Below the pieces are notes generated by a model, which was given only the letters and a program-made list of their open reading frames with translations, was not told the DNA's origin and ran no database searches. A stretch of 41,383 nt of DNA, from the NCBI GenBank assembly GCA_019242475.1, contig JAFAVK010000060.1, positions 1 to 41,383 of the forward strand, given 5' to 3'. Of this stretch, positions 1-9,171 are shown piece after piece; the stretch's first letter is position 1, and each line of letters opens with the position of its first letter. The stretch is from Acidobacteriota bacterium. Lineage in GTDB: Bacteria > Acidobacteriota > Blastocatellia > Pyrinomonadales > Pyrinomonadaceae. The position numbers were made by a program, and so were the translations under genes.

Positions 1-1
1 C

Positions 2-229
2 GACCAGGAGCAGTTGGAGAAGCTCATCAAGTCGCAGCAGGTCAGGCAGGTGCCGGCCGGCACCGACGCCGACTACTTCATCATCCAGTTCGCGCACGAG
101 CTCGACGCCCTCATCGTCACCAACGACCGCTACAAGGACTACGCCGACCAGTACCCCTGGGTGCACGACCGGCGGCTCCCCTACATGATCGTCAAGGGCG
201 AGGTCGTCCTCTACGAAGACCAGGAATAG
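2..229 (+). CDS. NYN/PIN-like (Zc3h12a-type) RNase domain, C-terminal fragment
   Basis: The reading frame is open from the left edge of the window, so only the last 75 codons are present and the true start lies upstream. The visible protein has the pattern DADYFIIQFAHELDA, then LIVTNDRYKDY, then a stretch ending in LPYMIVKGEVV. An Asp-containing helix followed by a hydrophobic strand ending in TND is the usual C-terminal half of NYN/PIN ribonuclease domains of the Zc3h12a type, where these Asp residues help bind the metal. From the family, the role would be metal-dependent RNA cleavage; here this is inferred from a fragment. It is convergent with the giant gene at 314-5248, with a hairpin between them. 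It could also be another PIN-fold protein. Confidence 0.6.
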   Translation, partial: DQEQLEKLIKSQQVRQVPAGTDADYFIIQFAHELDALIVTNDRYKDYADQYPWVHDRRLPYMIVKGEVVLYEDQE

Positions 230-247
230 GACGGCGCTTAAAAATTT

Positions 248-287
248 GAGGCCGCGGCCGGGAGCGTGAACTCCCGGCCGCGGCCTC
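248..287 (-). terminator. Strong hairpin terminator between convergent genes
   Basis: A perfect 17-bp stem (248-264 with 271-287) encloses a 6-nt loop. Read on the minus strand, the hairpin is followed by an A/T-rich run that includes five T residues (plus-strand AAAAATTT at about 240-246). This fits an intrinsic terminator for the giant minus-strand gene ending at 314. On the plus strand there is no T tract, so it would be a weaker stop for the gene ending at 229. Confidence 0.75.
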
Positions 288-313
288 TCTGTGTCCGGCC
301 GACGCCGGACTGC

Positions 314-3300
314 CTAATTACGAACTACGAACTGCACGGCGTGGGTCGTCGGGTCGCCCCCCGCCGTGAAGCCCAGGTTGTAAGTCCCCGCGGGGTAGCC
401 CGTGGTCTTCAGGTTGAAGATGTAACCGCCGCTGTCGAAGCGGAAGTAGTTACCCGGGTTCGCGTTGCCCGCGTCCTGCAACGGCTGCGCGGCGTTGGTC
501 GCCGCGTTGACGACCGAGACGGCATGGACGGCCGTCGAGGCCGACGACAGGTTTCCGCCCGAGGCGTCGCACAGGCGGAACTTGACGGGGACGGTGCTCC
601 CGCTCTTGTTGGCCTTCGTCTGGTCGTAGTCAACGCAGACGTTGAAGCCCACGTAGAGCGTGCCGTTGACGAAGGCGATGTTGTAGTTCGGCGAGGTCAA
701 CCCCGCCGGCGTGATCGCGTAAGTCCCCACCGGGCTGGCCGGGGTCGCGGGGGTCGTGAACGTCAGCACGCCGCCCAGCACGCCCGGCCCCTCGCCGAGC
801 ACGAAGCCCGCGTAGCTGGCCGTGAACACAGGGTTGGGCGCGCCGACCAGGCGCGACTTGTCGTCGGCCTTGACCGTCAGCGAAGCCTTGCCCACGGTCA
901 AAGTCCCCGCCACGAAGTTGAACGAGTAGTTGGCCGACGTGAGCGTGCCCGCGGCGGCGCCTATCGGGTACGTGCCGGCGCCGCTGTTCGCGGGCGCGGT
1001 CGAAAGGGCGGGTGCGCCCGCGTAGGCCGTGGCCGGCGTGTCGCCGTTGACGAAGCCGGACGGCGTGTAGGTCAGCGGCGGGTTGGCGTCGCCGTAGGTC
1101 TTCGACTTGTCGTCGGCCTTGATGGTCAGCACCGCCTTCAGGACGTTGATCGTCACGTCCTTCGAGGCGTTGGTGTAGTTGACCGTGTCGGCCGGCGTGA
1201 AGTTCACGTGCAGGTTGTGTCCGCCCGCGCCGAGGACGGAGCCCGCGGCCGGGTTGTAGACGAAGCCGCCCGGCACGTTGGCCGTCGCGTTGAGCTGCGC
1301 CGCACCGAGCGCCGTGCCGTAGACGATGTCGGCGGGGTTGGCCCAGTTGATCGTCGGCGTCGCCTGCGTGATGACGATCTGCACGTCGCCCGCGGACGGG
1401 TTGTGGTTGGCGTCGCCTGCGAACGTCCAGTGGGCCGTGCCGCCGGGGACGTTCGTGTAGCTCGCGCCGAGGTTGAGCAAGGAAGTCAGGTCTTCGCCCT
1501 TCGCGCCCGTGGCCGTGCCGGTCGCGCCGTGCGGGGCGGCGTCGTAGACGCCGTTGTAACCGCTGACGCTGACGACGGCTTCGGCCTTGTTGACGTTGAA
1601 CGACTGCGGCACGTCGGCGGCCGCGTCGTAGTTGGAGTTGCCCGCCTGCGAGGCGGTGACGGTGCAGGCGCCCGCGCCGTTGATGTTGATGGTCGCGCCG
1701 TTCGTCCCGCCCGAGGTGCAGTTGCCCGTGGCCGCGAAGGTCACGGGGTTGCCGGAGTCGCCGCCCGTCGCGCTCACGTCGAACGGTGCGTCGCCGTAGG
1801 TCTTATCGGCGAGCGCGCCGAACGTGATCGTCTGCGCGGCCTTGTTCACCGTCAGCGAGTTCGAGCCGCTGCTGCCGAGGTAGCCGCCGCCCTGCGCGAA
1901 GCTCGCGCCGACGCCCGCCGGGTACGAGCCCGCGTTGATGCCGGCGAGGCTCGCGTTCGGGAGCGTGGCGACGCCCGACGCGTCGGTCGTGGCCGTACCC
2001 GCGGGCGAGCCGTTGAGCGTGAAGTCCACGCTCTTGCCGGCGACGGGGCCGGCGGCCGAGGTCAACGTCGCCGACAGCGCGGCCGTCCCGCCGTAAGTCC
2101 CCGTCGCGGGGGCGACCGCCAGCGTGGTGGTGGCGAGGTCGTCAACGCAGGCGTTCACGTCGTGCAGCACGGGCGTGACCTGGTTGTTGGTCGTGCTCAG
2201 GTACGCCTTGTACTTGAGGTAGCGCCGGCCGTTGAACTGCGAGAGCGACCCGCCGTTGGTAAAGAAGGTCGCCGCCGTGCCGTCGGGGCCGACGAAGCTG
2301 AAGGGGCCGTTGACGTTGTTGCTGGCCGCGGCCTGGAACGTGACGGCCGTGTTCGCGGGCGTGTCGGCCGTCCACGAGAGCGCGCCCCAATTCGGGATGC
2401 TGCCGACGGCCGGGTTCGCGTCCTTCGCGCCCGAGACGAGGTTGCCGCTCGCGAAGTAGGCGAACGGCGTCGTCATGAAGGTCGTGAAGTAGAGGTCGTT
2501 CGCGGTGGCCGTCCACGCGCCGCCGCTCGTCGTGGTGGTGAAGAGCGCGCCGTTGGCGTAACCGTTCCCCGAGCCGCGGACGCCGAAGACCGTGTTGCCG
2601 ACGCTCGTCCTCAGCACCACGGCGTAGCTGGTGCCGGCGACCACCGCCGCCGGGGTCGAGAAGGTCACGGTGTAAGGCGCCGCGGTGCCGACGTTCGTGA
2701 CCGGCCCGAGCGTCCCCGTAGCCAGGACGGTGTTGCCGGGGGCCGTCCCGTTCAGGTCGCGAATCTCGACGGTAATCGTGCCCGACGTGCCGCTGGTGAT
2801 GCCGAGGAGTGTGCTGAACCTCGTCAGGTTGCCGGTGACGCCGGCGCGGAAGGTCTGACCCACCCAGTTGGTACCGGTCAGGTTGCCGGCGCTGAACAGG
2901 CTCGACGGGTTGTAGACCTGGTCGGTCACCTGGCTGGAGGAGTTCGAGAGCTTCACGTCGCCGGGGCTGGTGAGCAGCTCGACCCCCGCGGGGACGCCCT
3001 TCTGGAAGTCGGCCTGCGTGGTGTCGGTGAAGCAGGCGCCCGTCTGCTGCGCGCCGTCGAGCGCGAAGTTGACGGTGCTCGTCGCGTTGTCGGCGACGAG
3101 GACGCTCGTCGTCGTCTTCGGCGCGTAGCCGGGGGAGCTGGCCGTGATGGACGGGTAGGTGCCCGCCGGGATGTTCGTGAACGAGTAGGCGCCCGCGCCG
3201 TTGGTCGTCGTCGTGCGACTCCCCAAAGCGACGGTCGCGCCCGCGAGGGGCGCGCCGCCCGCCGAGGCGGTCACCGTGCCCTCCACCGTCCCGCCCGCGC

Positions 3301-5248
3301 CGACCGGAGTACACACCGGGAATTTGAAGGAGCCGACGCGCGTCAGCCAGTTGCGCCCCGTCACGGCGAAATACTCGCTCGTGAACCAGTAGGTGCAGCC
3401 GTCGGGGTCAACCGACATCGCGGCGTAGTCGCCCCAGCGCTGGCCGCCCGTCGTGGTCGTCCCCGTCTGCGAGCCCGTGCCCGCCATCATGATGGACTCG
3501 GTCTGCGTGATGGAGTTGGCCGCGTCGCCCGCGAGCCGGCCGGCGTAGCGGATGCTCGGGAAGGTCGTGCTCGACGTGGCGCTGTAGCCCATCGCCATGT
3601 CCCCCGCGCGGTCGATGGCGAGGCTCGGGACGAGGCGGCTGTTGGTGTCGGGGTTGTAGGTGAACGCCTGCGTGGTGTTGGCCGCGACCGCGCCGCCGGT
3701 GACGTTGACCTGGTAGTAGCGCAGCGCCGACTGCGTCGAAGTGCTCCCGCGCACCGTGTGCGAGTTCCAGAGCGACTCGGCCCCGCCGAGGTTCACGTAC
3801 TGGTTCTGCATCATCAGACGGTGGCCGAGCGTGTCGAGCCCCGTCGTGCTGCCCGAGGCCGGGGCGGTCGAGGGCGGGACGGCGAAGCTCGCGGGCGCGA
3901 GGGTGTCGAACGGGCCGGTGAAGGTCGAGAGCGAGATGCTGTTCCAATCGACGTGGAACTTCCAGAAGCTGATGACGTTGGCGAAATTCCAGACGTCGGC
4001 GAAGTAGTTGGGCGAGCCCGGCGGGGGCGTGCCCGTCTGGAGTCGCGCGTTGCTCGGCAGCAGCGTGAACTCGCTCGAAGGCGCGTCGAACGAGACGACC
4101 TGCACGGTCGGGCTGCCGGCGTACATCTGCGCCTTGTTGAGCGCGTAGACGCGCGGGTTCTGGAACGTGGCGCTGGCCGCGTAGCCGAACATGTTGACCG
4201 ACATGTAAATGCCGTCGGGCCAGATGCCGAGCTTCGGGTAGTCGCCCAGTCCGCCCGCCGTGTTAATCGAGTAGTAGTTCCAGCCGCCCGCCAGGGGGTC
4301 GCCGGTCTGCGAGACGGCGAAGCACTGGAACGAGCCCGGCGGGTTGACGACGTTGTTGCTCGCGTCGAGCTTGAAGGCGAAGTCCGAGATGACCCAGCGA
4401 TCCTCGAACGTGTCGTAGAGGATGACGGGGTCGCCGAAGTTGTTCGTGTCGCACAGGTTCCCGAAGTGGCCCTGGCTCATGAAGGTGTTGAAGGTGAAGG
4501 CCGCGACGCGGACGTTGTCCGACTTGCGGAAGATGCCGATAGAGGTGTTGACGGCTTGGATGTAGTAGTCCTTGCCGACGTCGCCGACGGTGTCGGGCGG
4601 GCGGCCCGCGCCCCAGTTCTGAAAGTCGAGGCCGTCGAAGTTAGCGTTGGTCGCGGGCGCGGACGCCGCCAGCGCGGAGAGGCCGTCGGCCGCCGGGGCG
4701 CTCTTCCCCACGGCCGCGTCGCCGCCGCCGCCGCTGCCGGTGTCAACGTCGCCGCCCGCCGGCTCCAGGTCGAGGAGGCTCGGCGGGGGCTCGCGCTCGG
4801 GCTTCTCCCGCTGGATCGGCTTGTCGTAGGGGAGGTCGCGGAGGTCGCCGCGGAAGGCGCGCGCGCGGTTGATGCGCAGCTCGCGCGGGCGCATCGGCCG
4901 GCCGCGCTCGCGCAGCCTGTCCCGCCAGCCCTGGAGCGCCTCGTCCTGCTCGGCGTCACGCTTTGAGCCGCGTCTCGCGCTGCGGTCTTTGTCCCCGTCC
5001 CGTTCGGAGCCTTCACGGCTCGGGGCGTTCCTCTTCAGATTGGGCACGTCGCCGAGCGGCTTCAGCGGGGAATCGGCGCGCTGGATTCTCTTCCCAGACT
5101 GCGCCAGCGAGATCGTCGCGCCCGCGCCGGACGAGAGCACGACGGCCAGCACGAGCAGCGAGGCCAGCCGGCCTCTGACGTTGGTCGGTAGTAGTTGACG
5201 TGAAACGGAGCGGGGGGCGTGTGCCACGCCTCGGGGTCTTCTCTTCAT
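314..5248 (-). CDS. Giant secreted protein with carboxypeptidase-regulatory-like, Ig-like and MBG repeat domains
   Basis: The product is 1644 residues. The start is an ATG at 5246-5248 with GGAGGAGG about 13 nt upstream. A signal peptide is visible (hydrophobic LASLLVLAVVL at about 29-39, with a small-residue region before AQSG), followed by a charged linker. Residues about 170-640 resemble a large extracellular beta-rich domain found in secreted Acidobacteriota-type proteins; I know no function for it. A carboxypeptidase-D regulatory-like domain is at about 650-730 (GTVTASAGGAPLAGATV). Ig-like and MBG-type repeats fill about 1040-1540, marked by recurring KTYGDA and LTVKADDKS motifs. A final beta domain carries VPVKFRLCD. 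It is probably an exported surface or matrix protein; no catalytic motif was seen. An antisense frame stays open across almost the whole gene because of GC bias and is not coding. Confidence 0.85.
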   Translation of the reverse strand: MKRRPRGVAHAPRSVSRQLLPTNVRGRLASLLVLAVVLSSGAGATISLAQSGKRIQRADSPLKPLGDVPNLKRNAPSREGSERDGDKDRSARRGSKRDAEQDEALQGWRDRLRERGRPMRPRELRINRARAFRGDLRDLPYDKPIQREKPEREPPPSLLDLEPAGGDVDTGSGGGGDAAVGKSAPAADGLSALAASAPATNANFDGLDFQNWGAGRPPDTVGDVGKDYYIQAVNTSIGIFRKSDNVRVAAFTFNTFMSQGHFGNLCDTNNFGDPVILYDTFEDRWVISDFAFKLDASNNVVNPPGSFQCFAVSQTGDPLAGGWNYYSINTAGGLGDYPKLGIWPDGIYMSVNMFGYAASATFQNPRVYALNKAQMYAGSPTVQVVSFDAPSSEFTLLPSNARLQTGTPPPGSPNYFADVWNFANVISFWKFHVDWNSISLSTFTGPFDTLAPASFAVPPSTAPASGSTTGLDTLGHRLMMQNQYVNLGGAESLWNSHTVRGSTSTQSALRYYQVNVTGGAVAANTTQAFTYNPDTNSRLVPSLAIDRAGDMAMGYSATSSTTFPSIRYAGRLAGDAANSITQTESIMMAGTGSQTGTTTTGGQRWGDYAAMSVDPDGCTYWFTSEYFAVTGRNWLTRVGSFKFPVCTPVGAGGTVEGTVTASAGGAPLAGATVALGSRTTTTNGAGAYSFTNIPAGTYPSITASSPGYAPKTTTSVLVADNATSTVNFALDGAQQTGACFTDTTQADFQKGVPAGVELLTSPGDVKLSNSSSQVTDQVYNPSSLFSAGNLTGTNWVGQTFRAGVTGNLTRFSTLLGITSGTSGTITVEIRDLNGTAPGNTVLATGTLGPVTNVGTAAPYTVTFSTPAAVVAGTSYAVVLRTSVGNTVFGVRGSGNGYANGALFTTTTSGGAWTATANDLYFTTFMTTPFAYFASGNLVSGAKDANPAVGSIPNWGALSWTADTPANTAVTFQAAASNNVNGPFSFVGPDGTAATFFTNGGSLSQFNGRRYLKYKAYLSTTNNQVTPVLHDVNACVDDLATTTLAVAPATGTYGGTAALSATLTSAAGPVAGKSVDFTLNGSPAGTATTDASGVATLPNASLAGINAGSYPAGVGASFAQGGGYLGSSGSNSLTVNKAAQTITFGALADKTYGDAPFDVSATGGDSGNPVTFAATGNCTSGGTNGATININGAGACTVTASQAGNSNYDAAADVPQSFNVNKAEAVVSVSGYNGVYDAAPHGATGTATGAKGEDLTSLLNLGASYTNVPGGTAHWTFAGDANHNPSAGDVQIVITQATPTINWANPADIVYGTALGAAQLNATANVPGGFVYNPAAGSVLGAGGHNLHVNFTPADTVNYTNASKDVTINVLKAVLTIKADDKSKTYGDANPPLTYTPSGFVNGDTPATAYAGAPALSTAPANSGAGTYPIGAAAGTLTSANYSFNFVAGTLTVGKASLTVKADDKSRLVGAPNPVFTASYAGFVLGEGPGVLGGVLTFTTPATPASPVGTYAITPAGLTSPNYNIAFVNGTLYVGFNVCVDYDQTKANKSGSTVPVKFRLCDASGGNLSSASTAVHAVSVVNAATNAAQPLQDAGNANPGNYFRFDSGGYIFNLKTTGYPAGTYNLGFTAGGDPTTHAVQFVVRN

Positions 5249-5597
5249 GGGGGGAATGCTTCCTCCTCCAGCCTTGGCCGGGTCAAGTCTTACCTTAGGG
5301 GTTAGTGGCTGGCGTCCTTCAAAACGCTCGGACGCCAGGGTGGAGACGCAGGAGTAATCGGCCGGGGAAGGAGGTTGTAGAAGAAACGCCCTTCCGCCCT
5401 GCCTGACGTGAGTTGACTCCTCCTGGATAGCCCTTAAGATAAGGATTGAGGTTCGGCCGCTGCGCCGCCTTTTACCTTCTTGGGAGGTTTAGGGGCGGCC
5501 GCGTAGTGCTCGACCGATTTAAGGGCTCGGAGAAGATAATCTGAATCAGGCCGCGCGTCAAACGTAGCGCGGCCCCGAAGTGTTAGAGGATAGACAC
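5249..5597. other. Divergent intergenic region with leader hairpin
   Basis: This 349-bp gap separates the giant minus-strand gene from the small plus-strand secreted-protein gene, so it must hold both promoters. A 9-bp inverted repeat (CTGGCGTCC at 5309-5317 with GGACGCCAG at 5330-5338) lies 60-90 nt upstream of the minus-strand start and could form in its leader RNA. I see no convincing -35/-10 pair, RNA gene or ORF here. Confidence 0.4.
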
Positions 5598-6053
5598 ATG
5601 ACGAGAATTACCACGATTTTTTCAATCTTCGCCGCACTGCTCCTCTCGAACGTTCTGGCGCAGGCCGGCTCGTGCGGCGGCGCGGCCGTCTCGAAGGGAG
5701 GGGGCGCGTCGATGGGCGAGAAGTTGGCGGCGGGCGTGTGGGGCGGCGAGCACGTGCGCATGGAGGTGAGCGAGGGCGGGGCCAGCCTCGAATTCGACTG
5801 CGGCGCGGGCGAGATCGGGCAGCCGCTCGCGCCGGACGGCGGGGGGCGCTTCGACGTGAAAGGCACTTACCTCTTGCAGCACGCCGGCCCCGTCCGGCGC
5901 GACGAGGAGGCGAACAGCCGCCACGCGCGCTATGCGGGCCGCGTCCGCGGCGAGACGCTGACGCTGACCGTCACCCTCGCCGACCCCGAGGAGGAGGTCG
6001 GCACCTACACGCTGACGCGCGGGAGCGAGGGGCGCGTGATGAAGTGTCGTTAG
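5598..6053 (+). CDS. Small secreted protein of unknown function
   Basis: The product is 151 residues. I chose the ATG at 5598 over an upstream TTG at 5580 because AGAGGA lies 7 nt before it and the peptide then opens with a clean signal sequence (TRITTIFSIFAALLLSNVLA). The mature part is rich in Gly and beta-prone segments, with three Cys residues: two near the mature N-terminus and centre, and one in the penultimate position. The last third (ETLTLTVTLADPEEEVGTY) looks like a lipocalin- or avidin-like barrel strand pattern. I do not recognise a family. It is probably periplasmic or extracellular. Confidence 0.65.
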   Translation: MTRITTIFSIFAALLLSNVLAQAGSCGGAAVSKGGGASMGEKLAAGVWGGEHVRMEVSEGGASLEFDCGAGEIGQPLAPDGGGRFDVKGTYLLQHAGPVRRDEEANSRHARYAGRVRGETLTLTVTLADPEEEVGTYTLTRGSEGRVMKCR

Positions 6054-6066
6054 GGGGTCGCGCCGC

Positions 6067-6432
6067 TCAAGACCCGTTCTTAAGGAAGTCTTCGCGGATC
6101 GGCGAGAAGATGTCGATGAGGACGACCTCCTCTTCGAGCATCGTCGCCCCGTGCCAGCTCCCGGGCGGGAAGTGGAGCACGTCGCCCGCCGAGGCTTCGC
6201 GCTGCTCTTCGCCGACGGTGAAGAGGACGCGGCCGCGCTCGACCAACGTGATCTGCTCGTGCGGGTGTTCGTGCGCGGGCGTGACGACGCGCGGCGCGAA
6301 GCGCAGGCGGCAGACCATGACGCGCTCCCCGACGATCATCTGCCGCTCGGTGCCGTCGTCCAGGACTTCGACGGGGACGCGCGACCAGTCGGTGTGCTGC
6401 GGGTGCGGGCCGGTTTTCGACTTCGCTTCCAT
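6067..6432 (-). CDS. Cupin-domain protein
   Basis: The product is 121 residues, the usual length of a single-domain cupin. Cupin motif 1 is seen as PAHEHPHEQITLVERGRV (two His, Glu and Gln around the metal site). Motif 2 is seen as GDVLHFPPGSWHG with its conserved His. Such proteins bind a divalent metal in a small beta-barrel and act as sugar or small-molecule enzymes or as sensors; the substrate cannot be told from the sequence. Its ATG (6430-6432) lies 3 nt after the stop of the gene upstream on the minus strand (6436-8325). The two are therefore very likely one transcript and translationally coupled. Confidence 0.85.
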   Translation of the reverse strand: MEAKSKTGPHPQHTDWSRVPVEVLDDGTERQMIVGERVMVCRLRFAPRVVTPAHEHPHEQITLVERGRVLFTVGEEQREASAGDVLHFPPGSWHGATMLEEEVVLIDIFSPIREDFLKNGS

Positions 6433-6435
6433 TCC

Positions 6436-8325
6436 TTAACGTGCCTCCCCTTCCGCCTTCAAAGTGATGCGCCAGCGCGCGGCCTCGCCCGCCTTCAGGT
6501 GTACGTCGCGCGCCTCGTAGACGAGGTGCAGCGGCACCCCGCCGCGCGCCCCGCGCCCCGTCGGCCCGCCCCCCGCGGCCTGCACCGAGACGTTCAACGG
6601 CCAGTCCGCCGTCGCAGAGACTTCCAGAGCACCGCCCTCGAAGACGAAACGGTCGCGCCGCCTCCCCGAGTCGAACGAGACCTCGCTCCGCGCCGCGGTC
6701 GTCGGCACGGCGACCCGCCAGCTCTTAAACGTCACGTCGGCGGAAGACTTCAAAGTCTCCTCGCGCGTGAGCGTCGAGCCTTCGACGCGCCAGACGACCT
6801 CGCTCGTGACGTGCGGGTCTTCCAACTGCCCCGCCTTAGTGCCCGACACGGCCCAGCGCCGCCAGACGGCGCGCAGACTCTTGCCGTCGGGGCCGGGCTC
6901 TATCTCGTCCGCGCCGTCCGCCGCGACGAGCACGCGCCCGTCCGCCAGTTCGACGAAGGGCACGAGCGCGGGGTAGACCTGCTCGACCGGCGCGGCGAAG
7001 CCCGGCAGGCCGTGCGGCGCGGGCAGGTAGTCGGCCACGCCCGGCTTCGTCCCCGTCGTCAAGGGGAGCGTGAAGTAGAGCGGCCCCTGCCGGACGAGCC
7101 ACACGCCCGCCTGCCTCTCCCCGCGCCGGAAGAACTCGAAGCGCGCGAGGTCGGCGCGGGGGATCGCGGCCGGGAACTGTTTGAGGTTCTCCTTCGCCAG
7201 CGCCTCCGTAAAGAGCACGTGCGCGAGCGCGGCCTTGCCGAAGAAGCTCGTCGTCTGCTGCCACTCGCGGTCGGGCGAGATGTAAGAGTAGTTGCCGCGG
7301 CCGAAGGCGAAGACCGAGAGCTTGTGTTGCTTCACGTCGTAGTCGCGGCGCAGCCAGTTCCACGCCCGGTAATAAGCCGCGGCCAGTTCCGCGAGCGGCG
7401 CGGGCCGGAACTCCGGGTTGCGCGCGAGGAAGGCGACGATCTCAAGCGTGTCTTCGTAGGAGACGACGCCGAGGCTCCGGCCCCACGCGTAGCCGTAGCC
7501 GTCGGGCTGAACCAAGTCCCACCACAGACGCATCTGCGCCTTGAGCGATGGGCGCACGGCGTCGAGCACGTCCTTGCGCCCCGCGTCCTCGGCCGCGGCC
7601 CAGACGAAGCGCGCGTACTCGTTCGAGTAGCGGTCGAAGCGCCCCGTCGGCGGCGCGTCGTCCGCGTAGAGCCCGCCGCCCGCGAACGGCCGCGCGGCGC
7701 GCGTGATGACTCCGTCAAGGAGCGCGCGGTCTTGCAAGAGTCCGAGCTGATAGCTGACGCTCGCGATGCGCGCCGCGACGCCGAGGTAGTTCTCGGGCAG
7801 GTTGATGACCTTCTGCGCCTTCGGGTCGTAGAAGGCCGACACGTCGAGGAGCTTCCGCCAACTAGCCTTCTCCTCCTCGTTCAGGCTCTGCCAGACGGCG
7901 TTGTGTTCGAGGTCGCGCCCGAAGTGCCGGAGCGCCAGCACACAGTAGAGCTGCGAGAAGCGCGTGCTCTTCAGGCGATATTCGAGCAGCCCCACCTCGC
8001 CCACCGTGCGCGCGAGGTCGCGCCCGGCGAGCGTGCGCTGGCCCGACAGCTCGGCGTAGGCCGCGAGCGCACGCGCCCAAGTCCCCCACGTGTACTCGCC
8101 CGACGAGCCCGCGCCCAGCACACTACTGGGCGGCGGGTCGAGCGACTTGATGTCCGCGAGGTGCGCGGCCACCTCCACGCCCAGGAACTCTTTAACCTCG
8201 TCCCCCAGCGCGGCCGCGTCCACCGTCCCGCCCTGATTCGCAGTCCCACCCTGCCGCCCGCCCGCCCGCGAGGGCGGCGCGAGCAGCGAGCAGGTCAGAA
8301 GGAGAAGCAGCGGGGCTCTTAGCAT
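6436..8325 (-). CDS. Secreted protein, probable alpha/alpha-toroid fold, function unknown
   Basis: The product is 629 residues with an N-terminal signal peptide (LRAPLLLLLTCSLLAPPSRAGG). Residues about 60-420 are helix-rich with many aromatic residues (WNWLRRDYDV, NYSYISPDREWQQ, SFFGKAALAHVLFTEAL), a pattern reminiscent of the alpha/alpha-toroid of polysaccharide lyases and heparinase-like enzymes. The last 200 residues are beta-rich, as in the C-terminal sandwich of those enzymes. This fold guess is inference; no catalytic residues can be assigned with confidence. It is co-transcribed with the downstream cupin, which would suit a sugar-related role. An alternative is a secreted structural protein. 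Confidence 0.65.
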   Translation of the reverse strand: MLRAPLLLLLTCSLLAPPSRAGGRQGGTANQGGTVDAAALGDEVKEFLGVEVAAHLADIKSLDPPPSSVLGAGSSGEYTWGTWARALAAYAELSGQRTLAGRDLARTVGEVGLLEYRLKSTRFSQLYCVLALRHFGRDLEHNAVWQSLNEEEKASWRKLLDVSAFYDPKAQKVINLPENYLGVAARIASVSYQLGLLQDRALLDGVITRAARPFAGGGLYADDAPPTGRFDRYSNEYARFVWAAAEDAGRKDVLDAVRPSLKAQMRLWWDLVQPDGYGYAWGRSLGVVSYEDTLEIVAFLARNPEFRPAPLAELAAAYYRAWNWLRRDYDVKQHKLSVFAFGRGNYSYISPDREWQQTTSFFGKAALAHVLFTEALAKENLKQFPAAIPRADLARFEFFRRGERQAGVWLVRQGPLYFTLPLTTGTKPGVADYLPAPHGLPGFAAPVEQVYPALVPFVELADGRVLVAADGADEIEPGPDGKSLRAVWRRWAVSGTKAGQLEDPHVTSEVVWRVEGSTLTREETLKSSADVTFKSWRVAVPTTAARSEVSFDSGRRRDRFVFEGGALEVSATADWPLNVSVQAAGGGPTGRGARGGVPLHLVYEARDVHLKAGEAARWRITLKAEGEAR

Positions 8326-8575
8326 TTTGCCGTTCTACCGAATTGCACCCGTGAGCAACCGGGTCAGAAGTTGAACCGCCGGGCATTTGTTCGAAGTTTG
8401 GACAAAATAGCCCCGCGCACGCCTCGTGTCAAGAGATATCTTCCGGGCGGCGCGGGCCGCCCTTTCGCCCTCCGCCCTTTTTACTTTTGACTCGGGTTTG
8501 TTGTAGCCTCGTCGCGCCCCGCGCCCTCCGGCCGCACGACCCCCCGCAGGCCCCTCGGCGCCAAAGGTGAAAAGG

Positions 8576-9142
8576 ATGCTGGTAGCACTCGGCTCGGCGC
8601 GCCCGGCCAAGATCATGGCGCTACGCGCGGCCTGCGCGCGCGTCGCGGAGGTGGACGCGCGCTGGCGGCAGGCGGAACTCGTGGCGCGCCCCGTCGAGAC
8701 GGGCGTGGCGCTGATGCCGCTCAACGACTCGCAGCTCATGCGCGGCGCGCGCAACCGCGCCGAGGCCGTGCGCGAGCTGCTCGAAGGGGAGGGCAAGCCG
8801 GCTGACTTCTACGTCGGGCTCGAAGGCGGCTTCCACTCGATCACCTTCGACGGCGAGCGGCGCACCTTCCTGCACGGCTGGGCCTACGCGACGGACGGCG
8901 CGCGCGGCTACTTCGGCCACGCGCCGGCCGTCACCGTGCCGGCGGCAATTGTCGCGCGCGTCGAGCAGACGGGGCGCGAGCTGGGCGAGGTCATCGACGA
9001 GGTCGCGGGGCAGACGGACGTGCGCAGCCGGCAGGGCGCGTGGGGCGTGCTCTCAAGAGGCTTGCTGACGCGCGCGATGAGCTTCGAGACGGCGCTCGTC
9101 GCCGCCCTCGCGCCGTTCTACAACGCGCGGCTCTACGTGTGA
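8576..9142 (+). CDS. yjjX: Non-canonical purine NTP phosphatase, YjjX/DUF84 family (inosine/xanthosine triphosphatase)
   Basis: The product is 188 residues. It hydrolyses ITP/XTP-type damaged nucleotides to the diphosphate in the cytoplasm, keeping them out of nucleic acids. Visible family marks are the N-terminal GSARPAKIMA (phosphate-binding SxNPxK-like segment), NRAEAVRELL, and the central YVGLEGGFHS with its Gly-Glu-Gly core. I chose the ATG at 8576 because AAAGG lies 8 nt upstream; a GTG at 8567 would add three residues. The following thymidine kinase gene starts 29 nt after the stop, so the two nucleotide-metabolism genes may share a transcript. Confidence 0.85.
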   Translation: MLVALGSARPAKIMALRAACARVAEVDARWRQAELVARPVETGVALMPLNDSQLMRGARNRAEAVRELLEGEGKPADFYVGLEGGFHSITFDGERRTFLHGWAYATDGARGYFGHAPAVTVPAAIVARVEQTGRELGEVIDEVAGQTDVRSRQGAWGVLSRGLLTRAMSFETALVAALAPFYNARLYV

Positions 9143-9171
9143 GATTAAGTGTGAAAGGTTCTTAGAGAAGG

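Noticed and set aside
266..4966. Plus-strand open frame of 1566 codons opposite the giant secreted gene
   Set aside because: Arg/Val/Ala/Gly-rich low-complexity product with no fold or signal, fully antisense to a gene with signal peptide and clear domains. It is a GC-bias shadow.
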